Positions 1 through 12,999 of a stretch of 64,000 nucleotides of DNA are shown here, one piece after another (positions within the stretch are counted from its first letter, which is position 1; each line of letters begins with the position of its first letter). Source of the stretch: Megalonaias nervosa. Its lineage: Eukaryota > Mollusca > Bivalvia > Unionida > Unionidae. The notes under the pieces were generated by a model that did no database searches, was not told the DNA's origin, and was given only the letters and a program-made list of their open reading frames with translations. The translations under genes were made by a program, and so were the position numbers. Location of the stretch: contig JAECUM010004441.1 in the NCBI GenBank assembly GCA_016617855.1, positions 87,047 through 151,046 on the forward strand, read 5' to 3'.

Positions 1-151
1 GATGTATTAACCAGATATACTAAAGCAGATAGGATTGTGGATTCAGAAAAGAGAAGTACACTTGGACGAAAACAAGGGTGCATCTACTGAAAAAAGCAGA
101 GCGTGCCTTCTGCATTTAGTAGTCTCCTAGAAGCATGCAGATTGAAGAAGT

Positions 152-412
152 TGTTGTTGTTGTTGTGGGGCTTAACACCATTTTTCAGCACACGATAGGC
201 TATTCATGGCGGCCAGTATTAATGGTGGAGGAAGAAACCAGGAAATCCCCGGAAAGAACCACCGACCCACGAGAAGCTACTGGCAAGTTTTCTCACATAT
301 CCACATTCGCCGAATCCTAGACTCGAACCCACGCAGACAGAGGTGAGATGGCAGTGATCTGTAACGGAGAGCGCTTTAGACCATTTGGGCACTTGGGACC
401 CCCCCCCCCCCC
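152..412 (-). repeat. tRNA-derived SINE, family 1 (copy a)
   Basis: A Leu/Ser-type tRNA-like head (minus strand, right side, GTGGGTTCGAGTCTAGG-type B box) is followed by the central block with AACCACCGACCC and a (CAA)n tail seen as (TTG)n at 152-165. The flanking target duplication GATTGAAGAAGT occurs at 140-151 and again at 413-424. A C-tract of about 14 sits at the 5' end. Full-length. Confidence 0.9.
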
Positions 413-545
413 GATTGAAGAAGTATGCCAGCACATAATATACATTTTCATCTATGTCTGACTACATATAGTCTCTACTTGTAACTCTGAGGAAAGGGGG
501 ACCTCAGTGGTATAATTTAAAACACAAAGTTGTTTTGAAATTATT

Positions 546-549
<4 letters not shown>

Positions 550-593
<44 letters not shown>
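550..593. repeat. (TA)n microsatellite
   Basis: Uninterrupted TA dinucleotide tract. Confidence 0.97.
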
Positions 594-595
<2 letters not shown>

Positions 596-768
596 GTCCA
601 CCTCTCCAAGTTCTACACTACAGTTTAGCAACATGATTTCAGGACATGGTTGTCCACTCTAATAATATATATCTATCCCTCCACTACATATCTGTATTAT
701 GTCTTCCATCTCTTCTATTAAGTTACTATCTCTCTGCATGTTCCTATCTCTATCTATTCTCTCTCAAT

Positions 769-770
<2 letters not shown>

Positions 771-824
<54 letters not shown>
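771..824. repeat. (TA)n microsatellite
   Basis: Uninterrupted TA dinucleotide tract. It creates artefactual Tyr-Ile open frames. Confidence 0.97.
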
Positions 825-827
<3 letters not shown>

Positions 828-1199
828 ATGCCAACACCTGTTTCCCTTACACACACAATAAAATTGGCTAACCATTACTAAATCAAGGACATTCACCCAG
901 TCATAGCTAAATGTGCTGAAAAAGCATTAAGAAAAGTGTGACCCAGTTACCCAGGTTTGTCACTGCCTTCCTGAATCCCACAAACTGTCCCTGATGTTCA
1001 TATGTTTTTCAAATTCTCCCTCCCCCTTATTTCTAGATAGAAAACTGGTACTGATAACTTGTATTCTGTTATTTCCTGCCTATTCAACCTTGTACATTTA
1101 ACTTTTTTTCATACTACCACCCCTTTGGTCATATATCCATTGAATAAATCATCAAATAATTAGTGAAACTGAAGGACGCTTTACAATTTTTTGTAATTT

Positions 1200-1745
1200 T
1201 TTTGTATTAAAATAAAAAACATAGGGTCAGCATGTAAAAATAAGGTCAGTTAGCAGAAACATTGGGGGGAAGGGTATTAGGGAAACTTAACTTCAAGTTA
1301 GATCCACATTTACCAAAGGCAAAAATAAAATTCTGATGACTCAATGGAAAGTAAATATTTTGCTTTGCATCTATTTTAATCTCACCATGATCTCATCATG
1401 CACTAATACAATTAGTTCAAATAAACAATATTTGAGTTGAACCTCTAAATCATTACATGCTTTTATTAAAACAAATATAGGGATGGCGTGTAAAATTAAG
1501 TTGTCAGGTTAGCAGAAATATTAGGGATAGGTCAAGGAAACTTAACTTTGAGATGCCTCAAGTTAGATTTACTCATACTAAAAGATTTTATTTGGTCAAA
1601 TAAAAATTCTGATGACTCATTCTCAATGGACAGCATAATTTCTGCTTTGCGTCAGTTTTAACCTCATCAAGATCCCATCATGTGCTAACACATGATGGTT
1701 GAATAAACAGTGTATAAGTTGAACCTTTAGATCAGTGCAAGCAAC
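1200..1745. repeat. Diverged two-copy tandem duplication, ~265 bp unit
   Basis: Two consecutive copies share, in order, TTAGCAGAAA.ATT, GGAAACTTAACTT, ATTCTGATGACTCA, TTGC(A/G)TC, ATC(T/C)CATCATG and GTTGAACCT. The offset is about 257-283 bp because of small indels. Non-coding; function unknown. Confidence 0.75.
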
Positions 1746-2017
1746 TAAGAATTATACAAGTGGAGTTAAATTATTGAATCAATGTTTCCTAGTAATTAAA
1801 GACATCATTTCCTTTGTTAACTTAAAAACAAATTGTCACATTTAATGGAGCTGTGGACAGCATATTAGTATTTGAGTAAAACAGATTTCTTTTCCACAGA
1901 CATATTCCTTGACATGCAAACAAAGGTGAAATACAAGTGTTTAGAAAATGCACTTTGAGAGCTTTAAAATTTTGGCTAGTATTTTACATACAGGTCTGCC
2001 AAAAGATGGTTTACTTA

Positions 2018-2020
<3 letters not shown>

Positions 2021-2080
<60 letters not shown>
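2021..2080. repeat. (TA)n microsatellite
   Basis: Uninterrupted TA dinucleotide tract. Confidence 0.97.
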
Positions 2081-2083
<3 letters not shown>

Positions 2084-2613
2084 CATATGATTGATAGATA
2101 TTGTAATGAAACTGAATTTATGCGCAGCTGTCTTAAAAATACTGCCATGCTTGATTTTGAAATTAAGAACATATATTATCAGAAATTCAGAAAACAGACT
2201 GTATGCTTACATCACATGATCAAATATCAATTGAAAATTTCAGAATAATTTCAAATTTTAAAGGGATATACTTAAAACAGGAATTGTTTCCTAGAGAAAA
2301 GTATTTTTAAGTTACTTATCCATAATATTTAAATTACATATTCCCAGCTGAATTATTTACAGTTCGATGACGATAAAGACACAAAAATGGACAGCATTTT
2401 TATCCTTAATATTTGTTTTAATCTTGTCAAAATCATCAGTTAAATCTGAATATGAGATGTTGGTGTATACAGTTTTAGGTCAGTTCATGTTTAAAAAATG
2501 TCAAAACTGGTAGTTTCCTAACTAAAAAAAATTTATTCCAGGATTTATTTTTAAAAGGATGCATGAATGTGTATCTAACACAAAAGCTGACTAGAATGAC
2601 AAGACACACTTAC

Positions 2614-2642
2614 CACTTTCACATTCATTCATATCCTTAGAA
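2614..2642 (-). CDS. 29-nt cytoplasmic-tail microexon
   Basis: On the minus strand the sequence reads TATTTACTTCCAG, then 29 nt, then GTAAGTGTG. Taking two bases from the preceding microexon, it reads (S)SKDMNECES and exits in phase 1, the usual phase in this gene. The open frame, the strong sites and the complementary phase (in 2, out 1) support it as the next exon of the receptor tail. The next exon should lie left of the window, because no further convincing acceptor was found between 1 and 2600. Confidence 0.58.
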
Positions 2643-2649
2643 CTGGAAG

Positions 2650-3770
2650 TAAATATTAGATAGTTTTACTAATAATGTAAGCATATTTCTTTATCAAGAA
2701 CTACAGCGTTACAAGACTTAATCCATAACAGTATATACAGTGTATGATTCAGATACGAGGTAAATCACAATAGATTATAAATACATACAAATCTCATATA
2801 AAGCACAAATTTACAAGATATGTTCCAGTAAATACTTATCTAGAACTACTTTTTGCTCCTTGATAAAATGATAACACTAAGGCTCTTCTGGGATATACTA
2901 TACCTATATATCAATCGTTGAAAGACAGGAATAAACATAATTAAAGCAAAGCTGGCACAAAAATGTACCAATGAAACAAGTTCATATGTGAATATCCAAC
3001 AATATGAATTTTAAATGTCACATACTTACTTTAAATAACTTTTGCTTACTCATTCTAACACACATTCTACACTGTCTTTTAATATCAAGTGTACCACAGG
3101 CCAGACATGCTATGAAATTGTCACTAAAAATCACATCTACAATTCTTTATCACTGCCACCAATTCCACTTCTTTACTATGCAGTAATTGTGCCTCAATGA
3201 TGTTGGGACCTACATGCAAAATTTTACCAACAGACATTAAGGACAATGCAAACAATAAAACCTCCCACAACATATTTCCTTTATCCTCAAGTTTTGGACC
3301 CAAGGCCAATTTATAGTTTTAAATTTCTATTAATATGCTGCTTGTCTCCTCTGAATTTAAGTATGGAAAAAACAATTATGCTCATTAGGCCTTTTTATGT
3401 AGTATTTCTTTTAATCATGATGGAAAAAATCTTTCAGCAACCAGTTACTTACAGAATACTTAACCTTCCCCACTCCAAAAGCAATGTCACAATCCAATTT
3501 CATTTTGATACCTCCAACAGTTCATAAGACATTGACCAGAAAAAGTGTGACAAATGTACAAAATCTGTGATTAAAATTGTCTCAAGATTGATACAGTTTT
3601 TAAGGGGCACAACATCTATGATACAAGAGCATACCAGGTTTCATGAAGACATTTCAAAGGTTCTGGAAATATTATGTAAATAAAAGTGTGACAAACATAA
3701 GCTCATAACCGAAGTTCTGCTGCAAGACCTGTGACCTTGACCTCAAGACAAGCTGTCCAAGTGGGCCCGA
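2650..3770. other. Intronic sequence, no gene seen
   Basis: AT-rich unique-looking sequence. The short open frames here have no recognisable domain. Confidence 0.5.
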
Positions 3771-3780
3771 GATTGTTCCT

Positions 3781-4084
3781 CGATCTCTTCAGTGTCTAGT
3801 GGATTGAGCATCCACCTCAGATATGGGAGGTCGTGGGTTCAAACCCCAGCTGAGTCATACCAAAAAGACTTATAAAAATGGTACTAACAGTGCCTCGCTA
3901 GGCACTCAGCATTAAGAGGTTAGTGTTAGGACTGGTGTCAGGATAATGGGACTGGGTGGGACATCATGCTACATGACTGCGGCATGACACTTCAGTGCTA
4001 GACATCACTATAATCTGCCACACTGCAGTATGGATGCAAAATTGTTAAAGCTACATTAAAAATCCAAATCACACACACTCACAC
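3781..4084 (+). repeat. tRNA-derived SINE, family 2 (copy a)
   Basis: The tRNA-like head has an A-box-like GTCTAGTGGATTGAGC and a B-box-like GGGTTCAAACCCC. The ~200-bp body contains CAGCATTAAGAGGTTAGTG, and the end is (AC)n after ACATTAAAAATCC. The direct repeat ATTGTTCCT flanks it at 3772-3780 and 4085-4093. Confidence 0.88.
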
Positions 4085-4191
4085 ATTGTTCCTGACTGAT
4101 ATCTTTCCAAATGCAAGAGCAGTCAGAAAGAAACCTGGGTCAGAAGGATGTATTCTGTTGAAATTTCTTCTAATGCTGTTGATTGCACATG

Positions 4192-4398
4192 CTATGATGC
4201 TATGGAACAACTGTGCAAAGGTTTCTTTAGTTTTTCATCCACAATTGCTGGCGCATCAGCTTCATTTGTCCAATACCAAAAGGCCTCTATGCTTGGAGAC
4301 TTCATGTCAAAGTTGTTTAAAGTCTGTTCAAACTTTGCTTTCAATACAGAAATGTGAACATTTTCTCTTTTCGAAAGAGCATCTACATTTGATGGCAA
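4192..4398 (-). pseudogene. Coding-like fragment of unknown origin
   Basis: A 69-codon frame with coding-like composition (KAKFEQTLNNFDMKSPSIE and EAFWYWTNEADAP). A matching-looking continuation after a stop (LEEISTEYILLTQ) suggests a decayed transposon or gene fragment. It lies beside a SINE and inside an intron. The family is not recognised. Confidence 0.3.
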
Positions 4399-5035
4399 AA
4401 CATCATTTTTATAAATCTAAAAAATATTCGAGCATTGTCAGTCTGTCAAATTTGATCTCAGCCTGTTAAGCAGCTGAATTTCCAATAGCTGTTTTCTATT
4501 TCTAGCAACAACAGTTATATTTGATGGCAGATTAGCATCATTTGTGTAAAATTAAAAGCCCCTTGTGCCAGAATATTTTCGGTCCCAATGAGTGGCTCTT
4601 ACCAAAAAATGTAGTAAAAAAATGTTCTAGCTTTAATAATGGCAACCATATAACTTTTTTTGTGTTTAAACTTTGTTTTGGATAATGTAAATATTTGTCT
4701 ACCATTAGAAACAGCAACCATACAGTAACACATTTTTATAAATCTGAAAAATGTTCAAGCAATGACTTTCTGTCAAAACTGATCTCTGTCTGTTAACCTG
4801 AATTTTGACTGTTTTTTTTACTATTTCCAGTAACAGCAGTTATATTTCATGGCAGATTAGCATCATTTGCAAAAATTTAAAAGCCCTCTATACCAGAATA
4901 TTTTTTGGTCAAATTTGGTCAAATTCTGTTCAGTGATGTTTACAAAGAAGTACTTTAAAGGTTTCCCAGTTTTAATAGTGACAGCCATATTTTTTTGCAA
5001 ATGCACACCATTTGTATAATTGTAATGCCCTCTCT
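4345..5035. repeat. Two-copy tandem duplication, ~325 bp unit
   Basis: Blocks ATTTTTATAAATCT, TCTGTCAAA, CAACAGTTATATTTGATGGC, GCAGATTAGCATCATTTG and CCAGAATATTTT recur in the same order about 325 bp apart. The copies overlap the coding-like fragment at the left edge. Confidence 0.75.
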
Positions 5036-5039
5036 ACAA

Positions 5040-6040
5040 AACTGATTTCTGTCAAATGTCATCAATCATGATGAAGAGTTTTCATGAGAAGAAGTCATTA
5101 TTGTCTTTTGACTTGTTCAGAAGGTAGTTTTGAATGGAAGTTCTGATGTTTTTAGTATGGATGTTACATTATTGATACCTTGCATCATTCAATATATATG
5201 CACATGATAAATAAGTGGCAATCTAGTTCCTGAAGGTGGGCATGACATAACTTTAGTAGGTGAATGTACACAGTTGTGGTCTTCTAATAAATTTATGAAA
5301 CCATTTGTGACACTAAAATAACTGCAATGTGTCCAAAAATAATTAGTAGATATGATTTAGTCTTGGCCCATCTGGCTACAAGCAAGTAAAAACGCAAACC
5401 AAATCTTACTTCACACATACTAGCATACATTTCAGCACATGGGCTGTACATATCTAATAGGATTCTTAAAGTCTTATGACAATATAAAACCTACCTTTTC
5501 ATAAACTGAGAGCGCAGTTCAAATTTTAAATACAGACAAGCCCTTCAACTGCCATCATGTGAGCTGTATCCAGGAACGAAACTTTTGTTGTTATTTACTT
5601 GCTCTAGGCAAACACCAAATAAAATACAAAATCACTTCTCAATCAGTGTACATTTAGTTATGGTTACAAGAATAGTGTATATTACCAATGAAACTGAAAT
5701 TTGGTACTGACCCCCTCCTCCCTGAGGGCTGCAACAAGGTTCCAGAACATTGCCATCTATTCCTTATTGTAAAATATCACAATACAATAATCCTCCATCA
5801 ATCAGTATAGCTGGAATTCAGTTTATAAAGAAATTAGTAACAAACCAAAGAATATGGATGGATAGATGGATGGACACATGAAAAAACCCATTAAACTGTT
5901 TAATGGCTTTGATAATTTGTACTATTAACAGGTAATCCAGTTTTCCAAAGGTTCAAATGTTGGTGCTGTCTGCACTGGTAAAATATAGATCTTAAACTTT
6001 AATATTATTTAGGTGCAATGGTACAAAGACTTATTGGCAC
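5040..6040. other. Intronic sequence, no gene seen
   Basis: AT-rich, with no convincing open frame or known repeat. A short GGATGGATAGATGGATGG run sits near 5858. Confidence 0.5.
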
Positions 6041-6053
6041 TGCCATTATGATG

Positions 6054-6372
6054 TGTGTGTGATTTTGGATTTTTAATGTCGCTTTAACAAATATTGCAGC
6101 CATATCTATATGATGTCTGCAGTGTGGCAGTTTATAGTGATGTCTAGCACTGGAGCATCATGCCGCAGACATGTAGCATGATGTCCCACCCAGTCACATT
6201 ATCCTGATACCAGGCTGACCTGTCCTAACACTAACCTCTTAATGCTGAGTGCCTAGTGTGGCAGCTGTTAGCATCATTTTTATAAGTCTTTGGTATGACT
6301 TGGCCAGGGTTCAAACCCACGACCTCCAGCATCTGAGGCAGATGCTCTAACCACTAGTCCAACGAAATGGTC
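6054..6372 (-). repeat. tRNA-derived SINE, family 2 (copy b)
   Basis: The head is at the right (minus-strand TAGTGGTTAGAGCATCTGCC and GGGTTTGAACCC) and the tail at the left. The imperfect target duplication CCATTATGATG/CCATTATCATG flanks it at 6043-6053 and 6373-6383. Confidence 0.88.
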
Positions 6373-6586
6373 CCATTATCATGAATAGATCATGAATATC
6401 CATTGTTAAAGTCCACAGTCATCCATGGTACAAGAACAGTACACAGAATAATGTAGATGATTTTGGTTGCCAGATCTGTCGTCTTGTGACTCTATGTTGT
6501 GACTCCTCTCTGACAATTTCCATTTGCTAAATCTTGTTTAATTATTATTATGGGATGCTTTGGAATGATTAAAAATGTAAACTTAC

Positions 6587-6611
6587 CTTCCCTCAGGTTC
6601 TGGAGCTGTAC
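6587..6611 (-). CDS. 25-nt cytoplasmic-tail microexon
   Basis: On the minus strand the sequence reads TTTAATTCCAG, then 25 nt, then GTAAGTTT, so both splice sites are strong. In the phase left by the transmembrane exon (phase 1) it reads (G)TAPEPEG plus two bases, so it exits in phase 2. The next candidate exon at 2.6 kb enters in exactly that phase. The short acidic, Pro-rich peptide fits a cytoplasmic tail. A 25-nt exon is hard to prove by eye; phase agreement on both sides is the main support. Confidence 0.6.
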
Positions 6612-6869
6612 CTGGAATTAAACATATTTGGATGATCAAATCATTTTATTTTTAGTCAATTGTTTATTTCGTTACAATGTACATGCTCAATGAGTATGTA
6701 CTACAAATATTACATGTTTATCCAAATGCTATACCTACAACTTTAAACAGAAATGTGAAATACTGTACATAATCAACAAGTGCTAGAGAAGAGCAGATAG
6801 ACAAATAAAACCATGAGTTCCTTGAAGGTACTGATCATCTAACTGGTGAAAAGAATTAAATTTTGCAGT

Positions 6870-8020
6870 TAATTAAGGTCATTTCTTCCTTTTAATTACT
6901 TAGTGTTGAAACCATCAGTAATATTCTTCAGTGATAACAAGAATTTCAAACTAGCTGGTGTGGTTGACATATCTGAGTCAAACTGCCACCATTTTCATTT
7001 AGGACCAACAATACATCATTAGAAGTGTTTTGGCAAAAACCTCTGTTAATATAACTTTCTTTTTTGCAATAGTAACAATAACAATAGTTTCAAGATGGCT
7101 GCATTATGGCCATACTGGAAACAGATTCTCACCATTTATATACTGGACCAAACAGACATCATAAGAAGTCTTTAGATGAGAGCACATTGTCAATATGACT
7201 AGCCATCTAGGAGAAGCAACAGTAACAAGATTATCCCAATGGTTATTTTGGTGCAGATACTGATGTCACATTGGCCACATTTTCATTTATAACCAACGAG
7301 ACATCATAAAATGTCCTAGAGTGAAACACCCCAAAACCCCAAAGAACCATTCTTTCAGATGAGATTTTCAAGACAGCTACTGTGGTGGCCATACTGCATG
7401 TCTTAGGAGCACCATTTTCATTAAGGTTCAACAAGACATCATAAGAATTATTTTAGGGGAAACCCCATGTTGATATAATCAAGGATTCTGTAGGAGTAGC
7501 TATAACAAGATTCTGAACACGGCCACTGTGGCAGACATACTGGATAAAGTAGGACCATTTTCATTTAGACCAGGCATCATAAGAAGTTTTGTGGTGGAAA
7601 CCCCATGTCAGTATGACTTTTTGTTCAGGAGAAGTAGCGATAAAGGGAATTTCAAGATGGCTGCTGTGGTGGCCATATTGGACCTCAGATCAATACCTTT
7701 TTATCCAGGACCAAACAGACATTTTAAGAAGTTTTTTTTGTAAGCGAACCAGAGGAGGTTTCTTTTTTTTAACCATCTATCAGAAGGAATAGCAATAATA
7801 AGATTTTCAAGATGACTGCCATGGTGGCCATTTATATTAGATATCAGATCTGGACCATTTCCATTTAGGATCTTCAAGATATCATAAGAAAAAGTCTTTT
7901 GGTAAAATGCACAATGTCAATGTGATCAACTATCTAGGAGAAGCTTACAAGATGGCAATTGTATCAGCCATATGACACATCAGATTAGCACCATTTCTAT
8001 TTTGGATCAAAACTGCAACT
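6870..8020 (+). repeat. Minisatellite A, forward array (~130-150 bp units)
   Basis: About seven diverged units each carry variants of GACATCATAAGAAGT, GTCAATATGACTA, AGGAGAAGCAATAACAAGA, TTTCAAGATGGCTGC, TGGTGGCCAT and GGACCATTTTCATTTAGG. The outer flank (GGTCATTTCTT... to TTTCAA) is matched, reversed, at 29387-29455. Non-coding frames across it are artefacts. Confidence 0.85.
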
Positions 8021-8029
8021 GCCAGAGCA

Positions 8030-10300
8030 GTAACTAGCATATGTTGATGGATGCACTTGCATGGAAGAATCAATGTGTTTGTAAACACATATACATAACT
8101 AATGTTAGTAAAGCATAAACAGTTAGTGTAGATTCAGCGACACTCTTTAGTTGTAGGATGTAGTACTTATAGGTTACTGCATCTGTATGGGAAAATATGA
8201 TCTAGTTTTTTGGATGGAGATACTGCACAACATTTGGAGTGCAGTTATCTCCATCTGACAAAACGAGTTCATAATTTCCCATACAAATACAGTAACTTTT
8301 TTATTATATGCTCATTTTCTTATTCTACCTAAGGCTTAATTATATAAATAAAAATACACTACATGAAACAAAGTAACTAAATTTATGCTGTATTCCAAAC
8401 TAAATACACAAGCGCAGATTCATCAGTACACAACATTATTCATGCGCACATAACTCTGCCCAGATAAATTTGAACTTAGTTGCATGCTAGACATCACTTT
8501 CAAAAGAAAGTGCCATTTTGGTCTACTCAAAAGTGAAAATTAGACTCATATTGTGAATGAATGTGCATTGCAACAACTTTTCCATTTAGTCTGGAATGAA
8601 TAGATTTGGGTATTTTTGTTGATTATTCCAAATTCGTGATAATGACTGGATTTATCTGTGTCAATTCTACATGAAGTACATCTAATTTCAGCAGCAAGGG
8701 AGCAGTGTGTTGACATCTGCAAGTGTGTTTCTGTTCTGTCATTGAATGTTTGGAATCATAATGTGGGAAAAATATGAAGTCTTTCAATTGTAATTATCAA
8801 AAAGACACTATGGAATATAATGTTTATTTCATTTTGAGTGCAGTAAGGAGGATGTAACTGCACTAAGAATATAGTCGAAATTCCAGTACAATTTCGAAAT
8901 GTGTAATCAAGCTTTAGAACCCATGACATGGCTCATGTAATTCGGATTTGGAGAACTAAGGAAGTACATTTTGGGGAAATTCAGGATGTAAAACTGTAAG
9001 TATACATGTATCTTTTTGCCATTCTTATTACCAGCTAAAGAAGACACGTTCGTGCCTTGACACTTGCATGTTATTTGTAGGGACCGAACAATTTTATGAC
9101 CAGTCTGGCATCTATTGCTAGCCTAAATCCGAAACATTGTATCAAAAAAGTTAACGCAGAATATTGCAAAGCAGCTTGTGTGTGGCAGACCATGAAACAT
9201 CTGCTTTGGTTCATTCAGAAACAAATTTAATCAACCAAACAGTAAAGCGTCCACTACATTAGTGTACATGATTTGTTTACAAAAAAAGTAGTTCCTACTA
9301 CACTATTGGGCACATGTATCATGCATGTGAGTGCAAAATGAAGGTGTGCAATATCATAAAATATTGCACGATTCTAACAATGTAAAGTTAACAGAAACAA
9401 AACTGAGCATATGATAATAATAGAGTTGGATCTAATTAACAAATTTCACAACAATGACATGAACATCATCCTAAAAAATGAATTTAATTAAACACCAGAT
9501 TTCAACGAAGTTTCTTAAGTATAACTTAGATCACAGGAAACTGTCTTACAGTATGGACGCAGATCTTGTCAAGATGAATCAAATCACGAAGTTTCATGAT
9601 CCTAAAATGTACAGTAACTGTTCAGCATCCCAAAATCTCATGTATTAAATGCAAAAACTTAACCAAAGCCAATAAAAGGAAAAACAAAGTTCATAATGAG
9701 ATTCTTTTATTGATAGGGTATGGAGGCAACAAAGATGCATAATTATTTTGATTGATCTCAAGCCTGTGAGATGAACAAATATGAACAAAATGTAACTCAA
9801 GTCAGTGAAGTATAAAATATAGGCCATAATGTCCCATGAAGTAGTAGTACTCATCATGATGCATTTCTTCGTGAATCTAGATAGGATTGGACAGTATGTG
9901 CAGGGCATGAGAAAAGCTAAATGCAAACACCTAAGAGCCAGCAAAATTTGAAATGTAGCTAATGACCTTTCTTGTGTGGGTTTCATACTAAGTGAATTTC
10001 ATCTATTTTACTGATTCAGGCATGGACAGTGAAAACACAAAACTTAACCAAAGTCAGCAAAACATGATATATGATCACAGTGACCTATTTTTAAGTAATG
10101 TGACACCAGGATGCATCCTCATACAAAGTTTCATAATTCCAGGTCACATGGATCTGAGTCTTGCAGATATAAATCATTCATCATGGTTATCAGATTCATT
10201 ACTAAAAAGATGGGCATGTCTGAGTCAAGGGTGGGTACTAGGTTACGTGCTAGATAAATACAATGTGCTCAGGCTGATACAGACAGCCCCAGGCATGTTA
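8030..10300. other. Intronic sequence, no gene seen
   Basis: No exon with paired splice sites and no recognisable transposon. The open frames at 9645-10306 contain weakly repeated phrases such as AAACTTAACCAAAG (near 9656 and 10040), suggesting an old degenerate duplication. Confidence 0.45.
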
Positions 10301-10308
10301 AGGTAATT

Positions 10309-12975
10309 TAATAACAATAATAATAATAATAACAATAACAATCATAATAATGTGGACTTAGCACAGTGCCTAATCTTTGGAAGCTCTAAGTTCTTTACAT
10401 GTGGACTTAGTACAGAACCTCATCTTTTGAAGCTCTAAGCCCTTTCCAATATTAGATAACACAAAAAAGGACCAGGTATGCAAAGAACACTGTCCATATG
10501 ACTTCAATTTAACAGTGGAAACAATAAGAATATAAGTGAAAAGAGCAGAAGTTTCTAGATGGGTGTACACATGGGTGAGGTCAGATAAGTATACTGGACT
10601 GGAGCCAGTCAACAAAATATAGCATAGTGAACTGATATTGTGTTGATTTTGGACCAAATGGGTAGAGAGTGAAGGTTATTGACCAGGGGGGAGGTGTGCT
10701 CAGTTCTTCCTACTCCAAGGATGATCGGAGCAGCAGTGCCTTTTTTAAAAAGTTTCTGTACAAGATACTGAGACAAATCCAATATAAGTGAATTACAATA
10801 ATCCAGTCTTGTAAGTACTAAGGAACACACAAGTGTTTTAGTGGCATCAACTGAAAGAGATGCGCCTCAGCCTTACATGTGTTCATTACATGTTGGTGTA
10901 ATGAGAGAATACTGTTGATAGTGACACCTTCATTTCATACTGACTATGAATTTAATGGTGGTAATTTTGCTGACACTTAATGTTTGAGGTAAAGGATATG
11001 AATGAGAAAGTCTTTGCATGGTGATCAGGATGGCTTCAGTTTTATGATCATTCATCCATAGCTAGTTACAGGTCATCCATGATTTCACATTGGAAATGCA
11101 CTTTTCTTTGCTTTAGATGGTAACCTCAGCTTCAAGTGATCAGCTAGATTTGAATATTTGCATGTCATCAGCATACACTTGCTGAGACACTGGATGTTGA
11201 TATATGACAGCTGAGAATGGCTGAGTGTAAAGAATGAAGAGAACTGGGCCAAGAAGAGAGTCTTGTGGAACACCAAAACATAGATCAGTTGGACTGGAAT
11301 GTTTCCATTTACTGATACAATTTTTCTTTTGTTGAATAAGTAGGATCTGAAACATAGTAAGGCTTTATTATGAATACCAAATACATGCAGAAGCCAGTGA
11401 AATAAGAGAAAGAAGTATTGATAACATTGATTAGTGAAGGCATTATTGAATCTAAGTGCTCAAGCAGTAGTGATGTTGGAACTGGATCGAGTTCACATTA
11501 CTTTGTGGAGCTCTTCATCACAACTGCATGTACCAAATCCATAGATACAGGTTCAAATACTGTTAAATTTATATTCTGTATCACAACTATATGGTGACGA
11601 TGAGTAAACTGAAATTGTGTTGTCAAGCTTATCTCTAATGGACTTTGTCACAGAAAAATTTACAAACAGTAATGGAAGGTCAACAGGAAAGAAGGTCATT
11701 GGAAGTGGAGCACATTTATTCCTTGACATTAGTTTATTTGGAATCTCTAGAAGCTCTTTGCAGCTGGAACATTATCTTAGTACTGTAGTAGGCTGACTTT
11801 GCTGCATGAACTATGTTGGCGACATTTTTCTTAGCAGCTTCATAGATCTGCTTATGAATAGTGAGGCTGGTGGAAAGCTAAATCCTCTCAGCCTTATGGT
11901 GTTCTCTTTAGTAGCATGAAGCTGGTCCCTAGCACTACTATAGCATGGAAAACACTTTAGAACTGATACTCTGCACATGGTTGCTGGGGCATGTTTGTCA
12001 AGCAATAAATGCATGCACTTATCCAGTTATACTGCTGTAGTAGGTAATGAAGTTGTTAGATTTCCTTGGATCTTATGCTTTGGTTGGGTCATATTTATCA
12101 TAATGAGGTTTCTCTTAGTAGCAGGTAGAGATGGAGGATTAGGGACTATGATGCAGAGGTGATTTGATGCTAGTTTGTTGGACATCAATAAAGAATGTAG
12201 AATGTTATCAACAAGCCTATGAAGAATCCAGTCTAACATGTGACCATGTTTGTGTGTGGGTTGCACAGCTATCTGAATGTTGAAAATGTGAATAGAATCT
12301 AGGAGTTTTGATGTGTATGGGTTTTCAGGACAGTCAAGTGAAAGTTGAAATGAGGTTGCCACTGATTGAATTTGTATATTCCAGGAGCTTAGCAAACTAC
12401 TCCAAAAAGTGAGATTCAGTCATTTTGTTTTTTCAACTAGGAGAAGGGTGGTAGATGCAGACAAAATATCCTGATCTTTGTTCCATAGTGAGTGAGGCTG
12501 GACTATTTCAAACAACGTATGTTCGAAATTTAAAATTGTAGCATACCAGTAGTTAAAATGGTGAAATATGGAGATCTTTGTGATGACAGCAATTCCACCA
12601 TCAAGAAGGTAACATGGGAATTACTTGATGGAGTAACCAGAGGGTGTTACATCCACAAACTATGGCTCATCCCCTGATTTTTATTGGCCATGTTTCTGTT
12701 AGGAAAAAGACATTGATATCCTGACCATTGCCAAAGTTAACTATTTCTGTGCACCTTTCTGGTGGTCCTACTGATTGGGTGTTTAATAATGCAATGTGCA
12801 GTGGTTGCTCAGACTTCAAGGTTGATGATTTAAGAGGAAGTTGAATTAAGTTCTCCAAATTAATGGTCGAGTTTTCAAACTGCAGTGAAGGAAATGATGA
12901 AAGGGAGATAACTGGAATTTTTCTTCCTGTTCTGCACTGGCCAGCTTTGAAACAATCTCTCTTTATTGCTGCCAT
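10309..12975 (-). mobile_element. Decayed non-LTR retrotransposon (Jockey/CR1-L2-like), copy 1
   Basis: Read on the minus strand, the 12975-12667 frame holds the start of an AP-type endonuclease (LHIALLNTQSVG, then DINVFFLTETWP). Frame 12395-12027 has the endonuclease end (PTHKHGHMLDWILHR). Frame 11355-11085 has the reverse transcriptase core (FGVPQDSLLGPVLFILY and VYADDMQIF, the YADD box). Frame 10830-10609 has the RT C-terminal LTRLDYCNSL motif. The 3' end is a (TAA/CAA)-rich tail at 10309-10352. Multiple frameshifts and stops make it inactive. Confidence 0.88.
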
Positions 12976-12999
12976 TTACATTTAAGTACAGATGAATGT

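Noticed and set aside
1937..2248. Open frames with long Tyr-Ile runs (also at 646-881, 17398-17583, 31309-31539, 52239-52481)
   Set aside because: They are translations of (TA)n microsatellites with no coding support.
7243..7792. Open frames on both strands
   Set aside because: Frames across minisatellite A, without splice sites or domain.
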